NCBI RefSeq assembly: GCF_024519455.1
Contig: NZ_JALJRY010000002.1
Span: 506,541 to 570,540, forward strand
DNA from: Streptomyces sp. STR69
Lineage (GTDB): Bacteria; Actinomycetota; Actinomycetes; Streptomycetales; Streptomycetaceae
Direction of reading: 5' to 3'
DNA length: 64,000 bases
The translations under genes were made by a program, and so were the position numbers. Positions 1 to 8,641 of the stretch are shown piece after piece. The notes under the pieces are model-generated. The model was not told the origin of the DNA, ran no database searches, and saw only the letters and a list, made by a program, of their open reading frames with translations. The first letter of the stretch is position 1. Each line of letters begins with the position of its first letter.

Positions 1-1
1 T

Positions 2-784
2 CCCAACTGGGTGGCCGGCCAGTCGTACGTGACCGGCAACATCGTCCGCTACACCGACGGCAAGGCGTACATCGCCGAGCACGACAACCCGGGCTACGAC
101 CCGGTCATCAGCACCTGGTTCTGGGAGCCGTACGCCTGCGACGGCGGCTCGACCACGCCCGTCGGCACCTTCGTCGTCAGCGAGGCGCAGTTCAACCAGA
201 TGTTCCCGAGCCGGAACTCGTTCTACTCCTACAGCGGCCTCACCGCCGCCCTCAGCGCCTACCCGGGCTTCGCCAACACCGGCAGCGACACCACGAAGAA
301 GCAAGAAGCCGCCGCCTTCCTCGCCAACGTCAGCCACGAGACGGGCGGGTTGGTGTACATCGTCGAGCAGAACACCGCCAACTACCCGACGTACTGCAAC
401 TGGAACGAGCCCTACGGCTGCCCGGCCGGTCGGTCCGCCTACTACGGGCGCGGCCCGCTGCAGCTCAGCTGGAACTTCAACTACAAGGCCGCCGGGGACG
501 CGTTGGGCATCGATCTGCTCAACAACCCCTGGCTGGTGCAGAACGACTCGGCCGTGGCCTGGAAGACCGCGCTCTGGTACTGGAACACCCAGAGCGGACC
601 CGGCTCCATGACCCCGCACAACGCGATCGTCAACGGCGCCGGTTTCGGCCAGACCATCCGCAGCATCAACGGCTCGGTGGAGTGCGACGGCAAGAGCCCC
701 GCCCAGGTGCAGAGCCGTGTCGACGCCTATCAGCGGTTCACGTCGATCCTCGGGACCGGCACGGGAGCCAACCTCTACTGCTGA
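2..784 (+). CDS. Secreted GH19 chitinase with chitin-binding domain (5' end outside window)
   Basis: The frame is open to the left edge, so the start and signal peptide lie upstream; 260 residues are visible. The first 50 residues (WVAGQSYVTGNIVRY, then WFWEPYAC) match a CBM5/12 chitin-binding module and are followed by a short linker. From about residue 58 comes a Streptomyces ChiC-type GH19 catalytic domain, with the catalytic Glu in VSHETGG, the substrate-cleft segment YYGRGPLQLSW, and paired cysteines for disulfides. GH19 enzymes hydrolyse the beta-1,4 bonds of chitin by inversion outside the cell. The domain looks complete to its terminal Cys. A strong hairpin follows the stop. The GTG at 11 lies inside the chitin-binding module and is not the true start. 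Confidence 0.93.
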   Translation, partial: PNWVAGQSYVTGNIVRYTDGKAYIAEHDNPGYDPVISTWFWEPYACDGGSTTPVGTFVVSEAQFNQMFPSRNSFYSYSGLTAALSAYPGFANTGSDTTKKQEAAAFLANVSHETGGLVYIVEQNTANYPTYCNWNEPYGCPAGRSAYYGRGPLQLSWNFNYKAAGDALGIDLLNNPWLVQNDSAVAWKTALWYWNTQSGPGSMTPHNAIVNGAGFGQTIRSINGSVECDGKSPAQVQSRVDAYQRFTSILGTGTGANLYC

Positions 785-795
785 GCGTGCGGCAC

Positions 796-830
796 GGGCA
801 CCGGCCGGACCGCACGTCCGGCCGGTGCCC
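796..830 (+). terminator. Hairpin terminator after chitinase gene
   Basis: A perfect 15-bp inverted repeat (arms 796-810 and 816-830, loop CGCAC) begins 12 bases after the chitinase stop. There is no clear U-tract, as is common for Streptomyces terminators. Confidence 0.7.
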
Positions 831-1023
831 CGTCCCGTCCACGCGTTCCAGGAAGGGTGTGTTCCTGCAGGTCAGCACCTGTGTGAGCGTTCCAGCTTCC
901 CGTTTCCCCCGACTGTCCTGGCGGCTGGGACGGATCGCCGCGCAAGCTGCGGTTGTTCGCAGCGAGACCCACCACGAACCGGGTGGCTCGCCTTCCAGCA
1001 CCGCACTCAGGGGGAACCCGAGC

Positions 1024-1728
1024 ATGTCCGACACCGTCTTCCGCCGCCGCACGGCACTCCTCACCGCCGGCTTCGCCGCAGCCGCCTCACTCGCACTCAC
1101 CGCCTGCGGAACCGGCCAGGACACGGGGGCCAGGAGCACCTCGACCGCCGTCGCCGACAGCGGCAACTCCTCGGCCGCCACACCCAAGGGCAACACCGGG
1201 GGCACCGAAGCCGCGGCCTCCGGCACGGACTCGGCCGTGACGGTCTCGAAGCCGGGCCGGAGCAGCACCGCCTCCAAGGGATCCACCGGGTCCAAGGGCT
1301 CATCGGGCGCCGTCACCTGCACCGTCGCCAACACCAAGGTCACCGCGCAGACCGTGACACGTCCGCTCAACCACCTGCTGCTGGCCGTCAAGAACACCGG
1401 CTCCAAGACCTGCTACCTGTACGGCTATCCGGCCATCGACTTCCAGGACGCCCAGGCCTTGCCCCCGGTCGACAAGGACACGCAGCCGCAGGCGGTCACC
1501 ACGCTCCGCCCGGGACAGTCGGGCTACGCGGGCGTCCTGCTCTCCGCCGCCGACGGCAGCGGCTCGGGCGGCTACACCGCGAAGACGCTCAAGGTGATCT
1601 TCCAGAACCGCGCGCTCGACTTCGTGGGCTCGGGCGTCGAGGTCCCGCTGCCCGCCAAGGGCGTCTGGATCGACGGCTCCCTGACCACCACCTACTGGCT
1701 GACCGACCCCGCGGACGCCCTCGACTAG
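1024..1728 (+). CDS. DUF4232 lipoprotein
   Basis: A 234-residue exported lipoprotein. The N-terminus has a signal with arginines (FRRRTALLTAG) and a lipobox ending LTAC near residue 27, which predicts lipidation and anchoring to the outer face of the membrane. A Ser/Thr/Gly/Lys-rich linker (about residues 30-95) leads to a DUF4232 domain (about 97-230) starting at CTVANTKVTAQTV, with a conserved Cys pair in SKTCYLYGYP. DUF4232 proteins are common in Streptomyces; their function is unknown. The ATG at 1024 is preceded by AGGGGGAA at a good distance, so the longer open frame upstream is not used. Its neighbours are also exported proteins, but no operon is evident. Confidence 0.88.
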   Translation: MSDTVFRRRTALLTAGFAAAASLALTACGTGQDTGARSTSTAVADSGNSSAATPKGNTGGTEAAASGTDSAVTVSKPGRSSTASKGSTGSKGSSGAVTCTVANTKVTAQTVTRPLNHLLLAVKNTGSKTCYLYGYPAIDFQDAQALPPVDKDTQPQAVTTLRPGQSGYAGVLLSAADGSGSGGYTAKTLKVIFQNRALDFVGSGVEVPLPAKGVWIDGSLTTTYWLTDPADALD

Positions 1729-1773
1729 GCGGCCCGTACCGCGAAGTTCCCTGCCGCACAGAAAGGACGAGGT

Positions 1774-2133
1774 GTGTCCAGTACAGCGAACGACGTGGCT
1801 CGGCGGCTCGATCCAGGGGCGCCCGCGCACGAGTACTTCGAGGTGGTGTGGCGCACCTCGTCCGACGGCGCGTTCAAGAGAGCGGGCCTGCTCGCCCGGG
1901 AGATCATCGGCATCGCGGTCGGCCTGCACTCCGCCGACGAGGTACAGCCGATCGGCATCGACGTCCGCGTGCACCAGGGCCCGCCGGTTGCGAGCTTCGC
2001 CTACGGCGACGACCGCGAACTGGCCCGCCGGCACACCGCGTTGGTGGAACGCCGGCTCTGGGGCAGCACCGTGGGCGAGTTCCTGGCGTTTCTCCGCGAG
2101 ACGGCTGCCGCTCCGGCAACCCGAACCATCTGA
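1774..2133 (+). CDS. Small conserved-looking protein of unknown function
   Basis: A 119-residue soluble protein starting at GTG with GAAAGGACGAGG just upstream. It has no signal peptide or membrane segment. The central part (EYFEVVWRTSSDGAFKRAGLLAREIIGIAVGLHSADEVQPIGIDVRV) looks like a compact alpha/beta domain, and I do not recognise the family. It sits between an exported lipoprotein and a secreted protease. The stop codon falls inside the second unit of a 9-bp tandem repeat, so repeat changes could alter the spacing to the downstream gene but not the end of this protein. Confidence 0.6.
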   Translation: MSSTANDVARRLDPGAPAHEYFEVVWRTSSDGAFKRAGLLAREIIGIAVGLHSADEVQPIGIDVRVHQGPPVASFAYGDDRELARRHTALVERRLWGSTVGEFLAFLRETAAAPATRTI

Positions 2134-2183
2134 ACCATCTGAACCACCCGAACCGCGTGAACTACCCGAACCACCTGAATCGG
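2121..2183 (+). repeat. Degenerate 9-bp tandem repeat (7 units)
   Basis: Seven 9-bp units with consensus CTGAACCAC/CCGAACCAT run without a break from 2121 to 2183. They cover the stop codon of the small upstream gene and end about 18 bases before the protease start. Being a multiple of three, the array stays open in the protease frame (Pro-Glu-Pro-rich reading), so unit changes would not shift that frame. Confidence 0.8.
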
Positions 2184-2200
2184 TCGAGGAGACATCCCCC

Positions 2201-3121
2201 ATGTTCGACAGCTCCCTTTCCGGGAACCGGCGCCCGATCCGCCGTGCCACGGCGCTCGCCCTCGCCGGTGCGGCCCTCGCGCTCGCCGTGCCGGTCTCGG
2301 CCACGGCCGTGTCCGGTGCGGCCCGCGCCGCCGCCCCCGACCCGGTGTCCACGTTCGGGTTCACCGCCCAGGAACGCAAGGACGCCCTCGCCTACTGGTC
2401 GCCGGCCCGGATCAAGGCCGTGGGGAAGTCCGTGGACCTCGGGCCGACCGGGCCGAAGACCAAGACGTGGACCGGTCCACAGCTGAAGACCGTGGGGCGG
2501 CTCTTCATGGTCAACGCCGCAGGGGCCGACACCTGGTGCACGGCCACCGCCGTGCAGAGCGCCAACCGGTCCGTCGTGATGACCGCGGGGCACTGCGTCC
2601 GGCGTTCCGCCTCGCCCGTCAACACCAACATGTCGATGGTGTTCGTCCCGGCCTACGGCAAGGGCAGGCAGCCGTACGGCGCCTTCGCGGTCCGTACCGT
2701 CCTGACGCCGCGCACCTTCGCCGAGGAGGGCACGAACGACGTGGCCGCGATGGTCGTCGACGCGGACAGGAGCGGTCGTAGGCTCACCGATGTCGTGGGC
2801 GGGACGCCCGTCGCCTTCGGCCGGGCGGTCGGCGGGAGGATCTCGTCCTTCGGCTACCCCGCCACCCACCCCCAGCTCGGCGAGGAACTCCTGCGCTGCG
2901 TCGGTACGGAGAAGAAGGAGAACGGCCGGCAGATGATCCCCTGCGACATGACCGGCGGCTCCAGCGGCGGCCCGTGGCTGGCCGGGTTCGACGAGGCCAC
3001 CGGGAAGGGCACCCTCGTCTCGGTCAACAGCGCGCTGGACGGCTTCACGCCGACCAAGATGTACGGCGAGATCCTGGGCGCCACCGCCAAGGCCATGTAC
3101 GAGCGGGCCGGGCGCGGCTGA
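2201..3121 (+). CDS. Secreted trypsin-like serine protease
   Basis: A 306-residue exported protein. The signal peptide covers about residues 1-46 (RRATALALAGAALALAVPVSA, then ARAAA). The mature part has a chymotrypsin-fold catalytic triad: His in VVMTAGHC, Asp in TNDVAAMVV, and Ser in MTGGSSGGPW. Cysteines near the His and Ser segments would form disulfides. It resembles the glutamyl-endopeptidase-like and V8-like peptidases of Streptomyces. The ATG at 2201 has GAGGAG 10 bases upstream and begins exactly at the signal peptide, so I chose it over upstream starts, which would add a Pro-Glu repeat. A hairpin follows the stop. Confidence 0.92.
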   Translation: MFDSSLSGNRRPIRRATALALAGAALALAVPVSATAVSGAARAAAPDPVSTFGFTAQERKDALAYWSPARIKAVGKSVDLGPTGPKTKTWTGPQLKTVGRLFMVNAAGADTWCTATAVQSANRSVVMTAGHCVRRSASPVNTNMSMVFVPAYGKGRQPYGAFAVRTVLTPRTFAEEGTNDVAAMVVDADRSGRRLTDVVGGTPVAFGRAVGGRISSFGYPATHPQLGEELLRCVGTEKKENGRQMIPCDMTGGSSGGPWLAGFDEATGKGTLVSVNSALDGFTPTKMYGEILGATAKAMYERAGRG

Positions 3122-3135
3122 GCACCGGTGCCCGA

Positions 3136-3163
3136 GGGCTGCCCCCGCCGACAGGGGCAGCCC
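3136..3163 (+). terminator. Hairpin terminator after protease gene
   Basis: Perfect 10-bp inverted repeat GGGCTGCCCC / GGGGCAGCCC with an 8-base loop, 15 bases after the stop. The remaining bases up to the convergent regulator gene (3164-3386) hold no feature I can support. Confidence 0.65.
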
Positions 3164-3386
3164 CATGTGAGTACCGCCAGGGGAGGTGCGGTGACGGGCG
3201 CCTTGCCATGACAGCCGTGGGGTTGACCAACACTGCCGGCGCCCGCGACGTTCCGTTCCCCTGGCGGTGGGACCAGCCTGGGGTGCCGGGCGGGCGCGGG
3301 GGGTGCGAACCCCGGGAGATCCGTGCACCCGGTCGCGGGCGGGGGCTTCGCGGGGGGTACCTAGGTATGCGGAAACACCGGGATAC

Positions 3387-5732
3387 CTACGCCGTCGAGG
3401 TGCCCTCCGGCTGTGCCGGGGCCAGGATCTCGGTACGGGAGGTGATCCCCAGCTTGGCGAGGATGTGCTCCACGTGGGCGTCCACGGTGCGTTTGGAGAT
3501 GACGAGCCGTTCGGCGATCTCCCGGTTGGACAGGCCCCGGGTCACCAGCGCGGCGACCTCGCGCTCGCGGCGGGTGAGGGGATCGACGGGGCGGCCGTCC
3601 GCGGTGCCGGGGCGGACCGCGGGGACACCGGGCGGCTCGTCGGCGTCCGCCCCTACGGCGTCCAGGAGTTCGCGGCCCGACATGCGGGCACCCGCCTCCC
3701 GCCACCGCTCGTACGGTTCGTCGCCCAGTGCCGCGCGCACCGCCCGCTGCTGGGCCTCCTGCTCCTCCAGCAGCCGGGGCAGCATGCCGACCGGGTCGCC
3801 GCCCAGCCGGCGCGCGTGCTCCGCGTAGCCCAGCAGCCAGCAGGCCCTGACGTAGCGTTGCTGTCCGGCCGCGTGCCAGGCCAGCCCCAGGGTCGCGAGT
3901 GCCGCGACGAGGACCTCGCCGATCTCGCTCGCCGCCTCCAGGCCCCGGCGCAACGCCACCGCGCTCTCCTCCGGCCGCCCGACGAGCCACAGGATGACGC
4001 CCTGGACGGTGAGCGTGGACCCGTACAACTGGCGCTCGCCCCGGCCCTCCAGATACGCCAGCCCCGACTCGCACCACTCCAGCGCCCGGTCCGTGAAGCC
4101 CAACGCCCCGTACAACAGGGCCCCTTCGTAGTGGACGACGCCGATGCCCAGCGCGTCGTCCGCCGCGACCATCCGCGCGCGGACCGCGTCGAGCGCCGCC
4201 ATCCCCTCCTCCACGGCGCCGCCGAGCACGGTCATGGCGGCCAAGTAGCCCTCGCTGAACAGTTCCACCCGACTCTCGCCGACCCGCCGTGCCAGGTCCA
4301 GGGCGCGCGGAAACCGGTCCAACGCCGTCTCCAGATCCGCCGTCCACACCCCGAACACCCCGGTCATGAACAGGGCCCAGGCCCGCACGGGGGAGTCCTG
4401 CTGGACCGGTCCAAGCCCCTTGTCGATCCAGTACCGGCCCTCGGACAGGGTGCCCGCCGCCCGCCAGTACGCCCCGAGCCGGGTGGCCAGCCACAGCGCG
4501 TCCACGGCCCGGCCCTCGGTGGCGCAGCCGTACTCCAGGGCCGCCCGCACATCGGCGATCTCCGCGCGCACCGCGTGGTGCAGCGGCACCTGCGCCGGGC
4601 CCACCAGACCGTCCCAGAAACGGCCGACGAGTTCCTCGTAGTGCGCGAAGTGCCGCCGTCGTACGGCCTCGGCGTCCTCGGTCTTCGCGAGCCGCCCGGC
4701 GCCGTACTCGCGGATGGTGTCCAGGAGCCGGTAGCGGCCCCCGTCCTCGCCGAGGCGCTGGACGACCGACTTGTCGACCAGACCGATCAGCGCCTCGACG
4801 ACCTCCTCGCCGCCGAGGTCGCCCGCACCGCCCGCGCACACCCGTTCGGCGGCGGTCAGTCCGAAGGAACCGGCGAACACCGAGAGCCGCGCCCACAGCA
4901 GTTGCTCCTGGGGTGTGCACAGGTCGTAGGACCAGTCGATGGCCGCGCGCAGGGTCTGGTGCCGGGTCAGGGCCGTGCGCCGGCCGCCGGTCAGGACCTC
5001 GCAGTGGCGGTCCAGGCGGGCGACGAGTTCGGAGAGGGGCACGGCCCGCAGCCGTACGGCCGCCAGTTCCAGGGCGAGGGGGATGCCGTCGAGGCGGTCG
5101 ACGAGGGCGAGGGCGTGCTCCCGGTCGGCGCCGTCGAGGGCTCGGCCGCCGGTCACGGCCGCGGCGCGCTGGGTGAACAGGTCGACGGCGTCGGCGCGGG
5201 CCAGCGGGGCGACCGGCAGAGAGCGCTCACCGGGCACGTCGAGCGGCTGCCTGCTGGTGGCGAGCACGCTCAGTCCGGGAGCCTCGCGCAGCAGGACGTC
5301 GCAGAGCATCGCGCAGGCGTCGACCAGGTGCTCGCAGGTGTCGAGGACGATCAACATCCGCCGCCCGCGCAGGTGTTCCACGATCGCGTCCAACGGTGTC
5401 ATGCCGGACTGCTCGGGCAGCTCCAGCACGCCCGCGAGGGTCGGCGGCACCAACTCCGGGTCGTGCAGGGCGGAGAGCTCCACCAGACGCACCCCGTCGG
5501 CGAACCGGTCCGTGACCGCGCGGGCCGCCCGCAACGCCGTACGGCTCTTGCCGACACCGCCCGGACCGACCAGCGTGACCAGTCGCGAACGCGCCAACTC
5601 GGCGTGCAGCGCGGCGAGTTCGCCGGTGCGTCCGACGAAGCTGGTCAACTCGACGGGGAGTTGACCGCCGCGCCGCTGTCCGAAGCCGTATCCCATGCCC
5701 GCCCCCATACCCGTCCGCCAACCGGTCACCAC
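3387..5732 (-). CDS. ATPase-LuxR family transcriptional regulator
   Basis: A 781-residue multidomain regulator. An AfsR/MalT-like P-loop ATPase comes first, with Walker A GPGGVGKS at residues 56-63, Walker B around LIVLDTCEH, and the STAND-like segment LATSRQPL. A long TPR-like helical region rich in Ala, Leu and Glu occupies about residues 340-700. A LuxR-type helix-turn-helix ends the protein ([25 protein letters not shown], then [13 protein letters not shown]). Such proteins sense a ligand or partner through the ATPase/TPR part and bind DNA as activators. Met13, about 36 bases inside, is an equally plausible start because the first 12 residues are Gly-rich and not conserved-looking. No target is suggested by its convergent neighbours. 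Confidence 0.87.
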   Translation of the reverse strand: MVTGWRTGMGAGMGYGFGQRRGGQLPVELTSFVGRTGELAALHAELARSRLVTLVGPGGVGKSRTALRAARAVTDRFADGVRLVELSALHDPELVPPTLAGVLELPEQSGMTPLDAIVEHLRGRRMLIVLDTCEHLVDACAMLCDVLLREAPGLSVLATSRQPLDVPGERSLPVAPLARADAVDLFTQRAAAVTGGRALDGADREHALALVDRLDGIPLALELAAVRLRAVPLSELVARLDRHCEVLTGGRRTALTRHQTLRAAIDWSYDLCTPQEQLLWARLSVFAGSFGLTAAERVCAGGAGDLGGEEVVEALIGLVDKSVVQRLGEDGGRYRLLDTIREYGAGRLAKTEDAEAVRRRHFAHYEELVGRFWDGLVGPAQVPLHHAVRAEIADVRAALEYGCATEGRAVDALWLATRLGAYWRAAGTLSEGRYWIDKGLGPVQQDSPVRAWALFMTGVFGVWTADLETALDRFPRALDLARRVGESRVELFSEGYLAAMTVLGGAVEEGMAALDAVRARMVAADDALGIGVVHYEGALLYGALGFTDRALEWCESGLAYLEGRGERQLYGSTLTVQGVILWLVGRPEESAVALRRGLEAASEIGEVLVAALATLGLAWHAAGQQRYVRACWLLGYAEHARRLGGDPVGMLPRLLEEQEAQQRAVRAALGDEPYERWREAGARMSGRELLDAVGADADEPPGVPAVRPGTADGRPVDPLTRREREVAALVTRGLSNREIAERLVISKRTVDAHVEHILAKLGITSRTEILAPAQPEGTSTA

Positions 5733-5845
5733 AGCGTAGGCGAGTGACTCCCGAGCGTGAACGGTAGTCGAGTCCGGCGGGTGGACGCGAGATCGCGCCG
5801 GTGGCTCAGTGCGGGGGCGCGCAGGTCAGCTCGTGCGTGCGCCCC

Positions 5846-7000
5846 TCACGCCGGGCTCGCCCAGCCGCCGCTCTCGACGGAGCGCACCATGGCGTCCAGT
5901 ACCGCCGCGCTGTGCACGGCGTCCGGGAGGGTGGCGCCGTACGGCTTGTCCTCGGCGACGGAGCGCAGGAAGCGGTACGCCTCGATCACCTTGAGGTCGT
6001 CGTAGCCCATCGCGTTGGCCGCGCCGGGTTGGAAGGCGCCGAACTCGCCGTCTCCCGGGCCGACATACACCGTGGTGACCGGCTGGTCCTGGTACGTGGT
6101 GCCGCGGCTGACGGCCAGTTCGTTCATCCGGCGGAAGTCCCAGAACACCGCGCCCTTGGTGCCGTGCACCTCGAAGCCGTAGTTGTTCTGCTCGCCGACC
6201 GAGACCCGGCAGGCCTCCAGGACGCCCCGGGCGCCGGAGGCGAAGCGCAGCAGGCAGTTGACGTAGTCCTCGTTCTCCACCGGCCCCAACTCCCCGCCCG
6301 TGGCGAGCGCGTGGCCCGCGGTCGCGCCGGTGGGGCGGGCCCGCTGCGGCAGGAAGATCGCGGTGTCGGCGGCGAGGGAGGTGATGTCCCCGAGCAGGTG
6401 ACGGGCCAGGTCGGCGCCGTGCGAGGCCAGGTCGCCGAGGACTCCGTGGCCGCCGCGCTCCAGCTCGTAGCGCCAGGTCAGGGCGCCGTCCGGGTGGGCG
6501 GCGTAGTCGCTGAACAGGCGGACGCGGATGTGGGTGACCGTGCCCAGCTCGCCGGAGGCGATCAGGTCGCGGGCGGCCTCCACGGCGGGCGCGTTGCGGT
6601 AGTTGAAGCCGACCGCGCCCTGTACGCCCGCCTTGGTGACCGCGTCGGACACGGCGGAGGCGTCCGCGGTCGACAGGCCCACCGGCTTCTCGATCCAGAT
6701 GTGCTTGCCGGCCTCGGCCATCGCGACGCCGATCTCGCGGTGCAGGAAGTTCGGCGCGGTGATGCTCACCGCCTGCACGCGCGGGTCGGCGACCACCTCG
6801 CGCCAGTCGCGGGTGGTGGAGGCGAAGCCGAACTGCTCGGCGGCCTGCTCGGCTCGCCCGGGCACGTCCTCGGCGACCGACACCAGCTGTGGCCGCACGG
6901 TCAGCTGCGGAAAGTGGTGCGGGACCCGGGCGTACGCCTGGGTGTGCACCCGCCCCATCCATCCGAAGCCCACGACGGCTACACCGAGCGAGGTCACCAT
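5846..7000 (-). CDS. Gfo/Idh/MocA family NAD(P)-dependent oxidoreductase
   Basis: A 384-residue cytoplasmic enzyme. The N-terminal Rossmann fold begins VAVVGFGWMGRVH (Gly-x-Gly-x-x-Gly), and the family's EKP motif appears as IWIEKPVGLS. The C-terminal domain carries GDLASHGADLARHLLG. Members oxidise or reduce sugars, inositols and related polyols. I chose the ATG at 7000 because GAAGGG lies just upstream; the longer frame adds 14 residues before the Rossmann fold. It is divergent from a LacI regulator, and a perfect 12-bp palindrome lies 14 bases before its start. Sugar or polyol catabolism under that regulator is the likely role; the substrate is not readable. Confidence 0.88.
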   Translation of the reverse strand: MVTSLGVAVVGFGWMGRVHTQAYARVPHHFPQLTVRPQLVSVAEDVPGRAEQAAEQFGFASTTRDWREVVADPRVQAVSITAPNFLHREIGVAMAEAGKHIWIEKPVGLSTADASAVSDAVTKAGVQGAVGFNYRNAPAVEAARDLIASGELGTVTHIRVRLFSDYAAHPDGALTWRYELERGGHGVLGDLASHGADLARHLLGDITSLAADTAIFLPQRARPTGATAGHALATGGELGPVENEDYVNCLLRFASGARGVLEACRVSVGEQNNYGFEVHGTKGAVFWDFRRMNELAVSRGTTYQDQPVTTVYVGPGDGEFGAFQPGAANAMGYDDLKVIEAYRFLRSVAEDKPYGATLPDAVHSAAVLDAMVRSVESGGWASPA

Positions 7001-7013
7001 GACTGCCCTTCTT

Positions 7014-7025
7014 TGGACCGGTCCA
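7014..7025. promoter_or_regulatory. Palindromic operator O1 for divergent LacI regulator
   Basis: TGGACCGGTCCA is a perfect 12-bp palindrome with the central C|G step typical of LacI-family sites. It lies 14 bases before the dehydrogenase start. A second copy with one mismatch lies before the regulator start. Confidence 0.6.
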
Positions 7026-7105
7026 GAAGCTGTTCCCGCCACCCTGAAACGCGTACGTCCTTATGTCAATACCTTTAGATGCCTTTGACAGCCGGCCGGG
7101 GCGCA

Positions 7106-7117
7106 TGGAACGGTCCA
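7106..7117. promoter_or_regulatory. Palindromic operator O2, near the LacI gene start
   Basis: TGGAACGGTCCA matches O1 at 11 of 12 positions and ends 3 bases before the LacI start codon, consistent with autoregulation. O1 and O2 start 92 bp apart in the same intergenic region. Between them lie TTGACA-like hexamers on both strands, at 7075-7080 (reverse) and 7084-7089. Confidence 0.55.
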
Positions 7118-7120
7118 ACC

Positions 7121-8125
7121 ATGAGAGCACCGACCATCCGTGATGTCGCCGAACACGCCGGTGTGTCGAAGTCCCTGGTCTCCCTGGTGCTGCGCGGCTC
7201 CGAGCAGGTACGACCCGAGAAACGACAGGCCGTACTGGCCGCCGTCGAGGAACTCGGCTACCGGCCCAACGCCGCCGCCCGCAGCCTCAGCGAGCGCCGC
7301 ACCCGCTCGGTCGGCGTCCTCCTCAACGACCTGCGCAACCCGTGGTTCGTGGAGCTCCTCGACGGCCTCGGCTCGCGCCTGCACGAACGCGGCCTGCACA
7401 TGCTCCTCGCCGACGGCCGTCTCAACCGGCGCCTCGGCGACGATCTCTCCCGCACCTTCACGGAACTGCGCGTCGACGGACTCGTCGCGGTCGGCACCCT
7501 CCCCGCCTCGGACGAACTGCGTGCCGCCGCCGGCCACATCCCCACCGTGGTCGCCGGCGCCCGCGAGCCGGTGCTGCCGTACGTCGACGTCGTCGCGGGC
7601 GACGACGCGCACGGCGCGCGCCTTGCCACCGAGCACCTCGTCGAACTCGGCCACCGCCGCATCGCGCACATCGCGGGACAGGGTGTCGTCGGCGAACTGC
7701 GCCGCACCGCCTTCGAGACGGTCGTGCGCGAACACGGTCTGGCCGACCTCGCGACGGTCGAACAGGGCGACCTCACCGAGGAGGGCGGCTACCGCGCCAT
7801 GGTCCGCCTGCTCAACGCCCCCGAGCCGCCGACCGCGGTCTTCGCCTTCAACGACATCGCCTGCGTCGGCGCTCTGTCGGCCGCCGAGGAGTCGGGCCTG
7901 CACGTACCGCGCGACCTCTCCCTCGTCGGCTACGACAACACCTACCTGGCGCGGCTGCGACACCTGTGGCTCACCACCGTCGACAGCGCCAGCCACGACA
8001 TCGGCCGCCGTGCCGCGCAGCACCTCCTGGACCGGATGGCGAACCCGGCCCGCCCGGGCGAGACCGTGCTCTCCCCGCCGACCCTCCAGGTACGCGGCAC
8101 GACGGGGCCGCCCTCGACGCCGTAG
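7121..8125 (+). CDS. LacI family transcriptional repressor
   Basis: A 334-residue regulator. The N-terminal LacI helix-turn-helix is clear (TIRDVAEHAGVSKSLVSLVLRG, residues 5-26), followed by the hinge helix (RPNAAARSLSERRT). A periplasmic-binding-protein-like sensor domain then runs to the end, with FAFNDIACVGAL and DLSLVGYDNT as conserved landmarks. The start at 7121 begins right at the DNA-binding domain; an upstream in-frame ATG at 7079 would add 14 non-conserved residues. It is divergently paired with a Gfo/Idh/MocA dehydrogenase and most likely represses that gene and itself until a sugar-type effector binds. Confidence 0.92.
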   Translation: MRAPTIRDVAEHAGVSKSLVSLVLRGSEQVRPEKRQAVLAAVEELGYRPNAAARSLSERRTRSVGVLLNDLRNPWFVELLDGLGSRLHERGLHMLLADGRLNRRLGDDLSRTFTELRVDGLVAVGTLPASDELRAAAGHIPTVVAGAREPVLPYVDVVAGDDAHGARLATEHLVELGHRRIAHIAGQGVVGELRRTAFETVVREHGLADLATVEQGDLTEEGGYRAMVRLLNAPEPPTAVFAFNDIACVGALSAAEESGLHVPRDLSLVGYDNTYLARLRHLWLTTVDSASHDIGRRAAQHLLDRMANPARPGETVLSPPTLQVRGTTGPPSTP

Positions 8126-8151
8126 CCCCGGCGCGGGCATGATTCGGTGCG

Positions 8152-8514
8152 GTGCCGAACGACACCCCACCGCCGAGCCGCCCGCCCCTGCTCCGGGAGC
8201 AGCACCGCGCTCTGCCGCTGGAGCCGCACGCCGACGTCGGCGAACCGGCCCGCTACCGCAGAGCGGGCGGCGGCTTCGTCTCGGTCAACGTCGGCTACGC
8301 GCCGCACGGTGCCGACGACATCGACGACGCCGTGCGCGCGGGGAGAGTGGCGGTCGCCTTCGACCTGGAGGATTCCGGGCCGCTGGAAGGGGACTTGGAC
8401 CGGTACAGCACTTCTACGACCTCGGTGTGCGCACCATGCTGCCGAGCCGAGGACGCCGTCGCCGCGATCCTGGGCGGCGCCTTCCGGCAGGTGGCGGCGC
8501 AGGTGTGGCGGTAG
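8152..8514 (+). pseudogene. Remnant of an M19 (renal-type) dipeptidase gene
   Basis: The 120-codon frame contains pieces of an M19 membrane dipeptidase in the right order. They are FVSVNVGYAPH, then directly DDIDDAVRAGRVAVAFDLEDSGPLEG, and at the end EDAVAAILGGAFRQVAAQVWR, the usual C-terminal helix. At about 8400 the reading shifts: the adjacent frame continues with HFYDLGVRTMLPS, the expected next segment. After that the metal-binding core is missing altogether. So at least one frameshift and two internal deletions separate this from the roughly 390-residue family, and no active enzyme can result. The family assignment is from memory of the motifs. Confidence 0.75.
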
Positions 8515-8641
8515 CGGGCAACCGGCCCGCCCGAGCCTGCTCCGGGCCGAACCGGCCCGGCCCGACCACCCCGCGATGTGACGTCACGAGGCGTGCCCAT
8601 TACGTTCGTGGGGACGACGGGAACGCCGGAAGAGGAACAGC

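Noticed and set aside
2121..2183. Possible CRISPR-like array
   Set aside because: Units are 9 bp with no spacers, so it is a simple tandem repeat.
2468..2479. TGGACCGGTCCA copies inside genes at 2468, 4402, 14755 and 37315 as operators
   Set aside because: They lie deep in coding sequence and read as common codons (for example Asp-Arg-Ser). Only the intergenic pair near 7014 and 7106 has a sensible position.
3267..5747. Long open frame (826 codons) on the plus strand
   Set aside because: It is the antisense shadow of the LuxR regulator. High GC at codon position 3 keeps stops rare on the opposite strand, and the translation is Arg/Gln/Gly-rich with no domains.
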